Assembly: GCA_024404475.1 (NCBI GenBank)
Contig: JAKSPV010000041.1
Span: 1 to 10,304 of the forward strand
DNA from: Clostridia bacterium
Lineage (GTDB): Bacteria; Bacillota; Clostridia; Oscillospirales; CAG-272
Direction: 5' to 3'
DNA length: 10,304 nucleotides
The notes under the pieces were generated by a model. It saw nothing but the letters and a program-made list of their open reading frames with translations. It did no database searches and was not told the origin of the DNA. A program made the translations under genes and the position numbers. Position 1 is the stretch's first letter; the number at the start of each line of letters is the position of its first letter. Below, one piece after another: positions 1-5,704 of this stretch.

Positions 1-614
1 ACTTCGCCTTCCGTCGTCGTGATGACGAGCATATTGTTGGCGTAGATCAGATCCTTCTTGCCGTGCGTATAGGGAAAATCCTTGGTATCAATGCTGGCCG
101 CAACGAGCTTTGCATACGGGATCTTGTGGTAGTCGTCAGCGAGGACGCTCTCGTCGGTGACGGAGAAACGTCTGCGGTAAATATAGGCGTTATCGTTCGT
201 GAAGAACATATAAACGCCGGCGAAAATGTTGGAGCGAAGCTTGTTGTCGCTCGCCTTTTTGGTGAGCAGCGAGGGATCGTCGCTGAACTCGTAGCCGCTG
301 AGGGAGATCGGCTTGATCATGCGGAGGTAGCTTCTCTCGTAGACCTCGAATTTTTTGGTAGCGAGTTCGACGAGGTCTTTCGTCATTTCCATGCAGATGT
401 TGTCGATATCGACTTCGTTCGCCTTGCTGCCGGATGAAAAAATCATCACGCAGAGAGCGACGAGGACGAGAAGGATACCGACCATGAGAAGTGTCGTGTT
501 ATGGCCGGAAACGATCGCCAGGAAAAGACCGACGGCAAGCAGGCCGAGCGAAATGTAAAGCGACAGGGAGAGACCTTTTGCCAGGAAGTACTTGAGGTTT
601 CTTTTGGTATCCAT
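1..614 (-). CDS. Unrecognised protein with two N-terminal membrane segments (3' end outside window)
   Basis: The reading frame is open from an ATG at 614 to the window edge, giving 204 visible codons and no stop, so the protein is truncated by the window. It is preceded by a GGAG ribosome binding site about 6 bases upstream and by a good promoter. Residues about 14-36 and 41-60 are strongly hydrophobic and form two membrane-spanning segments separated by a short polar turn (SGHN). From about residue 62 the chain is soluble and mixed alpha/beta in character, with a charged helix-like stretch (about 66-102) and a strand-rich part (about 128-204) that ends in a run of threonines before the edge. 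This suggests a membrane-anchored cytoplasmic domain, possibly PH-like, but I do not recognise the family and assign no function. It is transcribed alone, divergently from rpsT. Coding is well supported by codon use and signals; function is unknown. Confidence 0.8.
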   Translation of the reverse strand, partial: MDTKRNLKYFLAKGLSLSLYISLGLLAVGLFLAIVSGHNTTLLMVGILLVLVALCVMIFSSGSKANEVDIDNICMEMTKDLVELATKKFEVYERSYLRMIKPISLSGYEFSDDPSLLTKKASDNKLRSNIFAGVYMFFTNDNAYIYRRRFSVTDESVLADDYHKIPYAKLVAASIDTKDFPYTHGKKDLIYANNMLVITTTEGE

Positions 615-646
615 GATTGCACTCCAAACATAAATTTACTGCGTAT

Positions 647-676
647 ATCATACCACAGCGTCCCATATCTTGTCAA
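647..676 (-). promoter_or_regulatory. Sigma-A-type promoter of the membrane protein gene
   Basis: On the minus strand, TTGACA (676-671) is followed after 18 bases by TATGAT (652-647). A TG lies one base upstream of the -10 box, forming an extended -10 element. Transcription should start near 640, leaving a short leader of about 25 bases before the ATG at 614. Confidence 0.75.
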
Positions 677-764
677 GTACCGCGGGATGATTTATTGTGA
701 AAGCGTTTTTTCGAAAAATCGTCTGAAAAGAGCAAAAAGATTTTGAAATTTTTTCAAAAAACTC

Positions 765-793
765 TTGCCAAACGAAAAAGTTCGTGATATCAT
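765..793 (+). promoter_or_regulatory. Sigma-A-type promoter of rpsT
   Basis: TTGCCA (765-770) is followed after 17 bases by TATCAT (788-793), with TGA immediately upstream of the -10 box (extended -10). The region just upstream (about 700-762) is rich in A and T runs and could act as an UP element, as often seen at ribosomal protein promoters. Predicted start is near 800, giving a leader of about 80 bases. Confidence 0.7.
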
Positions 794-817
794 ATATGGG
801 AATTTGAGTTGTACATC

Positions 818-859
818 CGGAGCACCCTCTCAGGCGCCGGTGCAACGCTCCGAATTTTT
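818..859 (+). promoter_or_regulatory. Terminator-like hairpin in the rpsT leader, possible attenuator
   Basis: CGGAGC (818-823) can pair with GCTCCG (847-852). An inner ACC/GGT pairing (824-826 with 839-841) extends the stem, leaving an unpaired GCAAC (842-846) on the 3' side. AATTTTT (853-859) follows at once, as in an intrinsic terminator. The loop also carries CCTCT (826-830), complementary to AGAGG (862-866) at the ribosome binding site, so an alternative fold could hide that site. This fits autoregulation of S20, but that role is inference. Confidence 0.45.
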
Positions 860-879
860 GCAGAGGAGGTTGAAACACA

Positions 880-1146
880 ATGCCGAATATCAAGAGTGCA
901 AAGAAACGCGTTAAGGTCATCGAAGCCAAGACGCTCCAGAACAAGATGATCAAAAGCGAGCTTCGTACCACGATCAAGAAGTTCAACGCCGCTGTTGCCG
1001 CCGGCGACAAGGAAGTTGCTTCCGCTGCGTACAGAGAAGCTGTGAAAAAGGTTGACCAGGCTGTCTGCCACGGTATCATGCATAAGAATGCTGCCGCTCG
1101 CAAGAAGAGCCAGTTCACCAAAGCGTTCAATCAGATGGGCGCCTGA
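880..1146 (+). CDS. rpsT: 30S ribosomal protein S20
   Basis: This 88-residue basic protein is a component of the small ribosomal subunit that binds 16S rRNA early in assembly. It begins MPNIKSAKKR and continues with the lysine- and alanine-rich helical pattern typical of S20, including a C-terminal part with HKNAAARKKS (about 68-77). Length matches the family (about 85-90). The ATG at 880 follows a near-perfect AGAGGAGGT ribosome binding site with 9 bases between. It has its own promoter (765-793) and terminator (1162-1193), so it is a single-gene unit, which is common for rpsT. The leader can fold into a hairpin followed by a T run and may be regulatory. Identity is essentially certain. Confidence 0.97.
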   Translation: MPNIKSAKKRVKVIEAKTLQNKMIKSELRTTIKKFNAAVAAGDKEVASAAYREAVKKVDQAVCHGIMHKNAAARKKSQFTKAFNQMGA

Positions 1147-1161
1147 CCAATATACAAAAAC

Positions 1162-1193
1162 CACCCGCCATGCTCCGGCGGGTGTTTTTGTTT
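1162..1193 (+). terminator. Intrinsic terminator of rpsT
   Basis: CACCCGCC (1162-1169) pairs with GGCGGGTG (1177-1184) around a 7-base loop, followed by TTTTTGTTT. It lies 16 bases after the rpsT stop codon. A run of five A's just upstream (1156-1160) means it could also work weakly in the other direction. Confidence 0.88.
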
Positions 1194-1212
1194 CTTCCCT
1201 TTCCGGAATACG

Positions 1213-1242
1213 AAAAAGGCACCTGCCGAGGCAGGTGCCTTT
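1213..1242 (-). terminator. Intrinsic terminator of the rpsF-ssb-rpsR operon
   Basis: A 13-base perfect inverted repeat, AAAGGCACCTGCC (1215-1227) and GGCAGGTGCCTTT (1230-1242), lies 10 bases beyond the rpsR stop codon. Read on the minus strand the stem is followed by TTTTT (1217-1213, overlapping the stem base). On the plus strand TTTTT occurs at 1245-1249, so the element can stop transcription from both sides. Confidence 0.88.
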
Positions 1243-1252
1243 CGTTTTTGTC

Positions 1253-1549
1253 TTAGTCGCTCACGTAAGGCAGAAGAGCCATGTAACGAGCACGCTTGAC
1301 GGCGACGGTCAGCTGACGCTGATGCTTGCCGCAGGCACCGGAGATCCGGCGGGGCAGGATCTTGGAGCGCTCGGAGACGAACTTGCGAAGACGGACGATG
1401 TCCTTGTAATCGATATAATCGATCTTATCGGCACAGAACGTGCAGACTTTCTTTCTGCGGCGGATCGGGCGCTGTGCGGAACGCTCAGCTCTGGGAGCCT
1501 GGTTCTCAGCGGATTCCTCGACGACAGATTCAGTTCTCTCGGTATCCAT
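1253..1549 (-). CDS. rpsR: 30S ribosomal protein S18, zinc-ribbon (C+) form
   Basis: This small-subunit protein forms a heterodimer with S6 in the ribosome platform. The 98-residue protein has an acidic, poorly conserved N-terminus (1-25), an RRRKK cluster, then the S18 core with IDYKD (about 46-50), the motif KILPRR (63-68) and the closing KRARYMALLPYV. Cys36, Cys39, Cys73 and His76 form a possible zinc-binding set, unlike the cysteine-poor form in Bacillus subtilis. I chose the ATG at 1549 because GGAGG lies 8 bases upstream. An in-frame GTG at 1564 overlaps that site and is unlikely to be the start. It is the last gene of the rpsF-ssb-rpsR operon, 31 bases after ssb, and is followed by a terminator. 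Confidence 0.96.
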   Translation of the reverse strand: MDTERTESVVEESAENQAPRAERSAQRPIRRRKKVCTFCADKIDYIDYKDIVRLRKFVSERSKILPRRISGACGKHQRQLTVAVKRARYMALLPYVSD

Positions 1550-1557
1550 GTTAATTA

Positions 1558-1562
1558 CCTCC
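1558..1562 (-). promoter_or_regulatory. Ribosome binding site that fixes the rpsR start
   Basis: GGAGG on the minus strand (1562-1558) lies 8 bases before the ATG at 1549. The competing in-frame GTG at 1564-1562 overlaps this element, so the downstream ATG is the better start. Confidence 0.8.
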
Positions 1563-1580
1563 ACTTAAAATTTGTTGTTG

Positions 1581-2066
1581 TCAGAACGGCAGATCATCGT
1601 CGTCCGAGACTTCCTCGAACTTCGGTGCCGCTCCGCCGGCCGTGCCGGAGTAGGCGGGTGCGCTGCCGACCTCGGGTGCATAGCCCGCGGAAGGAGCAAA
1701 GCCGCCGTTCGCCTGCTGTACAGCAAGCGGGCTTTCCGATTTCGCATCCACAAAGAATGCTTCATCCGCGACGATCTCGGTCACGTAGCGCTTCTGCCCC
1801 TGCTGATCCGTCCAGTTTCTCGTCTGGAGCGTACCGACGATGCAGATCGAACTTGCCTTGCGGAAATAACGGGTAATGAACTCAGCGGTGTTTCTCCACG
1901 CGGTGACGTTGAAGAAATCCGCCTGCGATTCCTCGTTGTTCCGGGAACGGCGGTTCACGGCGATCGTGAAAGAAGTCACGGAAATTCCGGTAGGAGTCGT
2001 CTTCAGCTCGGGATCAGCGGTAAGACGGCCGCCCAGAATGACTTTATTGAAGTTGAAATTAGCCAT
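1581..2066 (-). CDS. ssb: Single-stranded DNA-binding protein
   Basis: SSB coats single-stranded DNA in replication, repair and recombination and recruits partner enzymes through its C-terminal tip. The 161-residue protein has an N-terminal OB fold (about 1-108), with NFNKVILGGRL at the start, FTIAVNR, the aromatic WRNTAEF stretch and RNWTDQQGQKRY. A flexible glycine-, alanine- and proline-rich linker follows (about 115-148), and it ends in the acidic peptide DDDDLPF, the classic partner-binding tail. The ATG at 2066 follows GGAG. It lies between rpsF (19 bases upstream) and rpsR (31 bases downstream), the usual Firmicutes arrangement, in which SSB is made together with the S6-S18 pair. Length is slightly shorter than B. 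subtilis SsbA. Identity is secure. Confidence 0.97.
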   Translation of the reverse strand: MANFNFNKVILGGRLTADPELKTTPTGISVTSFTIAVNRRSRNNEESQADFFNVTAWRNTAEFITRYFRKASSICIVGTLQTRNWTDQQGQKRYVTEIVADEAFFVDAKSESPLAVQQANGGFAPSAGYAPEVGSAPAYSGTAGGAAPKFEEVSDDDDLPF

Positions 2067-2085
2067 GATTCACTCCACAGCCGGA

Positions 2086-2442
2086 TCAGTCTTCGACAGC
2101 GGGCTCTTCGGCTTCTGCCGGAGCGGCTGCTTCGGAACCGTCGGACTCACCTTCAAGGCGGAGCGTCATGTGACGGAGGATACCCTCAGTGATACCGAAC
2201 ACGCGGTCCAGTTCTGCAGGGAAACCCGCCTCAGACTCAAAGTTCACGAGAACGTAGTAACCCTCGGTCTTGTAGTTGATCTCATACGCCAGACGGCGTC
2301 TGCCCCACTCATTGACCTCGGAGATCTTACCGTTCGCAGCGATCATGCCGGTGAACTTCTCTGTCAGCGCTTTGATTTCTTCTTCGGAAAGCGAAGCGTC
2401 AACAACAAACAGAGTTTCGTAAGAATTGATAGCCTTTTCCAT
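2086..2442 (-). CDS. rpsF: 30S ribosomal protein S6
   Basis: S6 binds the central domain of 16S rRNA as a dimer with S18. The 118-residue protein starts with the typical strand NSYETLFVVDASLSEEE, contains WGRRRLAYEI (about 46-55) and KTEGYYVLVNF, and continues to ILRHMTLRL. Residues about 98-118 are an acidic alanine/glutamate-rich tail, which is variable in this family. The ATG at 2442 follows a strong AGGGAGGTG site. It is the first gene of the operon with ssb and rpsR, driven by the promoter at 2545-2573. Its leader has two stable hairpins and may carry the S6-S18 autoregulatory element known from many bacteria. Identity is secure. Confidence 0.97.
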   Translation of the reverse strand: MEKAINSYETLFVVDASLSEEEIKALTEKFTGMIAANGKISEVNEWGRRRLAYEINYKTEGYYVLVNFESEAGFPAELDRVFGITEGILRHMTLRLEGESDGSEAAAPAEAEEPAVED

Positions 2443-2538
2443 GTTTTACACCTCCCTATGGACGTTAAGGCCGCTGACTGATAGTAGATTTATCAGCGGC
2501 AGAGAGACGGGATGCGATCCCGGCGCAAACCCGTACAG
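2443..2538 (-). promoter_or_regulatory. Structured rpsF leader, candidate S6-S18 binding element
   Basis: The leader of about 96 bases holds two hairpins on the minus strand. The first is CGGGAT/ATCCCG (2522-2508) with a 3-base loop. The second is GCCGCTGA/TCAGCGGC (2500-2470). Inside the second, CTGATA and TATCAG can pair instead of the inner part of the outer stem, leaving a 4-base TCAG bulge and an outer GCCG/CGGC stem. A known regulatory RNA in rpsF leaders binds the S6-S18 complex through a bulged CCG. I could not match that consensus base by base, so the assignment is by position and structure only. Confidence 0.45.
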
Positions 2539-2544
2539 CATGTT

Positions 2545-2573
2545 ACTATACCACCGTTTTCCGCTTTTGTCAA
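2545..2573 (-). promoter_or_regulatory. Strong sigma-A-type promoter of rpsF-ssb-rpsR
   Basis: On the minus strand, consensus TTGACA (2573-2568) is separated by 17 bases from TATAGT (2550-2545), with TGG directly upstream of the -10 box (extended -10). The predicted start is near 2538. Confidence 0.85.
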
Positions 2574-2704
2574 GAACAATCGAAAAAATATTTTATAAAT
2601 AACGGAAGGAGCGTGCACGCACTGTTCAAGGCGCCGAAACGGAAATCGCCGCAGCGACGTTTTTTGGGCAAAAAAGGAAAAAACAAAAAATTTTCGGAAA
2701 ACAC
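2574..2704. other. Gene-free spacer between the divergent rpsF and gap promoters
   Basis: This AT-rich stretch contains several A runs on the plus strand and a 10-base palindrome GCGTGCACGC at 2611-2620. I see no convincing gene or RNA in it. Together with the two promoters and leaders it makes up the gap between the rpsF start (2442) and the gap start (2814). Confidence 0.6.
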
Positions 2705-2733
2705 TTGTATCTTATGAAAATTTGCGCTACAAT
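2705..2733 (+). promoter_or_regulatory. Promoter of gap
   Basis: TTGTAT (2705-2710) lies 17 bases before TACAAT (2728-2733). Both are good matches to sigma-A boxes at ideal spacing. The start would fall near 2740, leaving a leader of about 74 bases. Unlike the other promoters here it has no TG upstream of the -10 box. Confidence 0.72.
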
Positions 2734-2738
2734 ATGAT

Positions 2739-2760
2739 GCTGAGGGAATAAGGGCTCAGC
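2739..2760 (+). promoter_or_regulatory. Stem-loop at the 5' end of the gap transcript
   Basis: GCTGAG (2739-2744) and CTCAGC (2755-2760) form an inverted repeat with a 10-base loop that begins almost exactly at the predicted transcription start. It could protect the mRNA 5' end or serve as an operator. Which of these applies cannot be told from sequence. The T-rich run after it is interrupted by C's, so it is a poor terminator. Confidence 0.5.
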
Positions 2761-2813
2761 TTTCTTCCCTTCTGATTCCGATTCCATAATTTTATATTTT
2801 TTGGAGGCCTATT

Positions 2814-3842
2814 ATGTCCGTAAAAGTTGCCATTAACGGTTTCGGCCGCATCGGCCGTCTCGCGTTCCGCCAGATGTTCGAGGCAGAGGGCTACGAAGTC
2901 GTCGCTATCAACGACCTGACCAGCCCCGCAATGCTCGCTCATCTTCTGAAGTACGATACCGCTCAGGGTTCTTTCCTCGGCAAGATCGGTGAAAATAAGC
3001 ACACCGTTTCCGCTACGGAAGATTCCATCATCGTGGACGGCAAGGAAATCAAGATCTACGCTGAGAAAGACGCGAACACCTGCCCTTGGGGCAAGCTTGA
3101 CGTTGACGTCGTTCTCGAGTGCACCGGTTTCTACACCTCCAAGGAGAAATCCATGGCTCACATCAACGCCGGTGCGAAGAAAGTCGTTATCTCCGCTCCC
3201 GCCGGCAACGATCTGAAGACCATCGTTTACTCCGTCAACGAGAAGACGCTGACGAAGGACGACCAGATCATCTCCGCTGCATCCTGCACCACCAACTGCC
3301 TCGCTCCGATGGCGAAAGCCCTCAACGATTACGCTCCCATCCAGAGCGGCATCATGACCACCGTTCACGCTTACACCGGTGACCAGATGATCCTCGACGG
3401 CCCGCAGCGCAAAGGCGATCTCCGCCGTGCACGCGCAGGTGCCTGCAACATCGTTCCGAACTCCACCGGCGCCGCTAAGGCGATCGGCCTCGTCATTCCG
3501 GAACTGAACGGCAAGCTCATCGGCTCCGCTCAGCGCGTTCCTACCTGCACCGGTTCCACCACCATTCTGGTCGCCGTTGTCAAGGGCAAGGACGTTTCCA
3601 AGGACGGCATCAACGCCGCTATGAAGGCAGCTTCCAACCAGTCCTTCGGCTACACCGAAGAGCAGCTCGTTTCCTCTGACGTCATCGGCATGCGTTACGG
3701 CTCCCTGTTTGACGCTACGCAGACCATGGTCGCCAAGATCGACGACGACACCTATCAGGTGCAGGTCGTTTCCTGGTACGACAACGAGAACTCCTACACC
3801 AGCCAGATGGTCCGCACCATCAAGTACTTCGCTGAGCTGTAA
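2814..3842 (+). CDS. gap: Glyceraldehyde-3-phosphate dehydrogenase, type I
   Basis: This glycolytic enzyme converts glyceraldehyde 3-phosphate, NAD and phosphate to 1,3-bisphosphoglycerate in the cytosol. The 342-residue protein has the usual family length. The Rossmann motif NGFGRIGR (8-15) binds NAD, and Asp34 in AINDLT favours NAD over NADP. The catalytic cysteine is Cys158 in SAASCTTNCLAP, and His185 in TTVHAYTGDQ is its partner. The phosphate-binding STGAAKAIG and the C-terminal SWYDNENSYTSQ motif are intact. The ATG at 2814 follows GGAGG by 6 bases. It is flanked by its own promoter and terminator, so it is a single-gene unit rather than part of a gap-pgk-tpi operon. Codon use is strongly biased to C-ending codons, consistent with high expression. 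A possible phosphoglycerate mutase homologue begins about 620 bases downstream. Confidence 0.98.
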   Translation: MSVKVAINGFGRIGRLAFRQMFEAEGYEVVAINDLTSPAMLAHLLKYDTAQGSFLGKIGENKHTVSATEDSIIVDGKEIKIYAEKDANTCPWGKLDVDVVLECTGFYTSKEKSMAHINAGAKKVVISAPAGNDLKTIVYSVNEKTLTKDDQIISAASCTTNCLAPMAKALNDYAPIQSGIMTTVHAYTGDQMILDGPQRKGDLRRARAGACNIVPNSTGAAKAIGLVIPELNGKLIGSAQRVPTCTGSTTILVAVVKGKDVSKDGINAAMKAASNQSFGYTEEQLVSSDVIGMRYGSLFDATQTMVAKIDDDTYQVQVVSWYDNENSYTSQMVRTIKYFAEL

Positions 3843-3854
3843 GATCAGGTTTTC

Positions 3855-3882
3855 AAAGGGACTCTTTCGGGAGTCCCTTTTT
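3855..3882 (+). terminator. Intrinsic terminator of gap
   Basis: AAAGGGACTC (3855-3864) and GAGTCCCTTT (3871-3880) form a stem around TTTCGG, followed by further T's. It starts 12 bases after the gap stop codon. Confidence 0.87.
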
Positions 3883-3923
3883 CCTTATTCCGGCTGACTT
3901 TGCCGATACGCCGAGGGGGTCCG

Positions 3924-4301
3924 ATGAAAAAGAGACGCCTTGTTTATCTGCTCGCATTCGCGCTTCTCTTTACAGCGGAAGTGCTGATCGCGCTGTTCGT
4001 TCACGACACTTTCGTCCGCCCGTTCATCGGCGACGTTCTCGTCGTCGTTTTGATCGTTCTGTTCATCCGCATTTTCGTTCCGGACGGCGTGCGTCTTCTG
4101 CCGCTTTACGTCTTTCTGTTCGCAGCTGCCGTCGAGTTTTTGCAGCTTGCCGATCCCGTTCGGCTGCTCGGCATCGAGGGGTGCCCCTTTCTTCGGATCG
4201 CGATCGGATCGACGTTCGATCCGCTGGATCTTCTAGCGTACGCGCTCGGCGCTCTCGTATGCTTTCTCGGCGAATGGCTTGTGCGGAAAAGAAGAAAATA
4301 A
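3924..4301 (+). CDS. DUF2809-like integral membrane protein
   Basis: This small protein of 125 residues is almost entirely hydrophobic, with about four membrane segments (roughly 6-26, 34-52, 58-76 and 102-119) and a positively charged tail RKRRK. The pattern fits the DUF2809 family of unknown function: a charged N-terminus, a GDVLVV motif (about 36-41), a glutamate-containing AVEFLQ helix (about 70-75), and GSTFDPLDLLAYALG near the end. I chose the ATG at 3924 because an AGGGGG site lies just upstream. A TTG at 3900 in the same frame has no such site. No clear promoter lies between it and the gap terminator, so it may depend on readthrough. A strong terminator follows. The gene is convincing; the family call is from remembered motifs. 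Confidence 0.8.
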   Translation: MKKRRLVYLLAFALLFTAEVLIALFVHDTFVRPFIGDVLVVVLIVLFIRIFVPDGVRLLPLYVFLFAAAVEFLQLADPVRLLGIEGCPFLRIAIGSTFDPLDLLAYALGALVCFLGEWLVRKRRK

Positions 4302-4315
4302 AACACATGGCTTGC

Positions 4316-4342
4316 AGCCGCGGCGTCCGCCGCGGCTTTTTT
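4316..4342 (+). terminator. Intrinsic terminator after the DUF2809-like gene
   Basis: A perfect 10-base inverted repeat, AGCCGCGGCG (4316-4325) and CGCCGCGGCT (4328-4337), is followed by six T's (4337-4342). It separates the small membrane protein from the seven-gene string that follows. Confidence 0.88.
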
Positions 4343-4392
4343 CCGTTCAGCCGGGAAACTCATATTTTTCGGGAGTTTTTTCGGGAGAAATC

Positions 4393-4426
4393 TTGCCCTT
4401 GGCACGTATTTGTGATACAATATAAT
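4393..4426 (+). promoter_or_regulatory. Promoter region of the apgM-lepB-rbgA-rnhB-yraN-dipeptidase-thrC gene string
   Basis: Two overlapping promoters are possible. TTGCCC (4393-4398) lies 17 bases before TACAAT (4416-4421), which has TGA directly upstream (extended -10). TTGGCA (4399-4404) lies 16 bases before a perfect TATAAT (4421-4426). Either start leaves a leader of about 25-35 bases before the ATG at 4460. Confidence 0.7.
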
Positions 4427-4459
4427 GAGGTTATTGTTTACCCTTCAAGGAGAACTCGC

Positions 4460-5674
4460 ATGAAATACCTTATTCTGATCCCCGACGGCATGGCTGACCG
4501 CCCGATCGAAAAGCTCGGCGGCAGGACGCCTATGGAAGCCGCCGAAAAACCGACGATGGACGCTCTCGCGGCAAAGTCCGTCTGCGGTACGGTGCTCAAC
4601 GTTCCGGCGCACATGGTGCCGGAAAGCGACACCGCCAATCTTGCCGTTTTGTCTTATGATCCCGCTGTGTATTCCCACGGCCGTTCTCCGCTCGAGGCGA
4701 CCAGCATGGGGCTCACCATGGCAGATGACGATACCGCGATCCGCTGCAATCTCGTCACGCTCAGCGAAGGCGAGAGCCGCTACGAAGACCGCGTCATGAT
4801 CGACCACAGTGCCGACGAGGTCACGACCGCCGAAGCCGACGAGCTCGTCAAGGCGCTGAACGACGCACTTTCCGACGAAGAAAAGCATCTTTACACCGGC
4901 GTCAGTTACCGGCATTGTCTTCTCTGGAAAAACGCCGATCCGCATTACATTTTCAGTCGCCCGCACGATATTCCCGGGCGCGTGATCGGCGAATATCTGC
5001 CTTCCGCCGAAAACGGCGGCGGGGCGTTCCTCGATTTCATGAAAAAGAGCTACGACGTGCTTGTGAACCATCCGGTCAACGTCGCGCGGCGGGCCCGCGG
5101 ACTGCACGCGGCCAACTCCGCATGGCTGTGGAGCCCCGGCACGAAGCCGGCACTTCCCTCTTTCCGTGGGAAATGGGGCGTCCGCGGCGCGATGATCTCC
5201 GCCGTCGATCTGCTCCGCGGCATCGCGATCTGTGCCGGCATGGAGGTCATCCTCGTAGACGGCGCAACGGGCAATTACAAAACGAACTATACAGGCAAAG
5301 CGGATGCTGCGATCGACGCATTCCGCCGTGGCTGCGATTTCGTATACGTCCACGTTGAGGGGCCCGATGAATGCGGGCACCGCGGCGAGATCGAAAACAA
5401 AGTCTCCTGCATCGAAAAAATCGACTCCTTGATTCTCGCCCCCGTGCTCGATTATCTCAGGAGCACCGGCGAGGACTTCAAAATTCTCGTTCTGCCGGAT
5501 CACCCGACGCCGATCGAGATCCGCACGCACTCGCACGAACCCGTACCGTATTTCCTGTATGACAGCCGGAAATGCGAGTCGGGCGCTGCGTCGTTCTCCG
5601 AAAAGAGCTGCGAGGCGCTCGGACGCTACACGCCCGACGGGAGCACGCTTCTCTCGCACGTCATCGAACACTAA
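4460..5674 (+). CDS. apgM: Archaeal-type cofactor-independent phosphoglycerate mutase homologue; possible alternative homoserine kinase
   Basis: The 404-residue protein belongs to the alkaline phosphatase superfamily, in the bacterial branch of the archaeal-type phosphoglycerate mutases. Metal-site and active-site features are visible: IPDGMAD (Asp9), PESDTANL with Ser56 as the likely phosphate-carrying nucleophile, VEGPDECGHRG (about 299-309), LPDHPTP (about 345-351) and HSHEPVPY (about 357-364). It also has SYRHCLLW, HPVNVARR and NSAWLWSPG, typical of this subgroup. The family has been annotated both as phosphoglycerate mutase (3- to 2-phosphoglycerate) and as a proposed homoserine kinase for species without ThrB. 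Context supports both: gap lies upstream, while thrC ends the same gene string. The ATG at 4460 follows AAGGAG by 7 bases, and lepB begins 30 bases after the stop. Family membership is secure; the reaction is undecided. Confidence 0.9.
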   Translation: MKYLILIPDGMADRPIEKLGGRTPMEAAEKPTMDALAAKSVCGTVLNVPAHMVPESDTANLAVLSYDPAVYSHGRSPLEATSMGLTMADDDTAIRCNLVTLSEGESRYEDRVMIDHSADEVTTAEADELVKALNDALSDEEKHLYTGVSYRHCLLWKNADPHYIFSRPHDIPGRVIGEYLPSAENGGGAFLDFMKKSYDVLVNHPVNVARRARGLHAANSAWLWSPGTKPALPSFRGKWGVRGAMISAVDLLRGIAICAGMEVILVDGATGNYKTNYTGKADAAIDAFRRGCDFVYVHVEGPDECGHRGEIENKVSCIEKIDSLILAPVLDYLRSTGEDFKILVLPDHPTPIEIRTHSHEPVPYFLYDSRKCESGAASFSEKSCEALGRYTPDGSTLLSHVIEH

Positions 5675-5704
5675 ATCTATCGCCTGCGCAAGGAGGAATC
5701 ATCC

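Noticed and set aside
2611..2620. Perfect 10-base palindrome GCGTGCACGC in the rpsF-gap spacer
   Set aside because: It is about 40 bases or more from either promoter, single-copy in the spacer, and short enough to arise by chance in this sequence.
2646..2664. Possible terminator TCGC CGCA GCGA followed by T's
   Set aside because: The stem is only 4 bases and no plus-strand gene lies upstream to be terminated.
2612..2716. Small basic 34-residue frame starting with GTG before gap
   Set aside because: The GGAAGGAG element lies only one base from the GTG, no ATG is present, and the frame runs to the edge of the gap -10 box. The residues look like translated A-rich spacer.
4445..5671. Open frame of about 408 codons on the minus strand opposite the apgM-like gene
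   Set aside because: It mirrors a clear family protein on the plus strand, has no ribosome binding site or recognisable motif, and long antisense frames are expected at this base composition.
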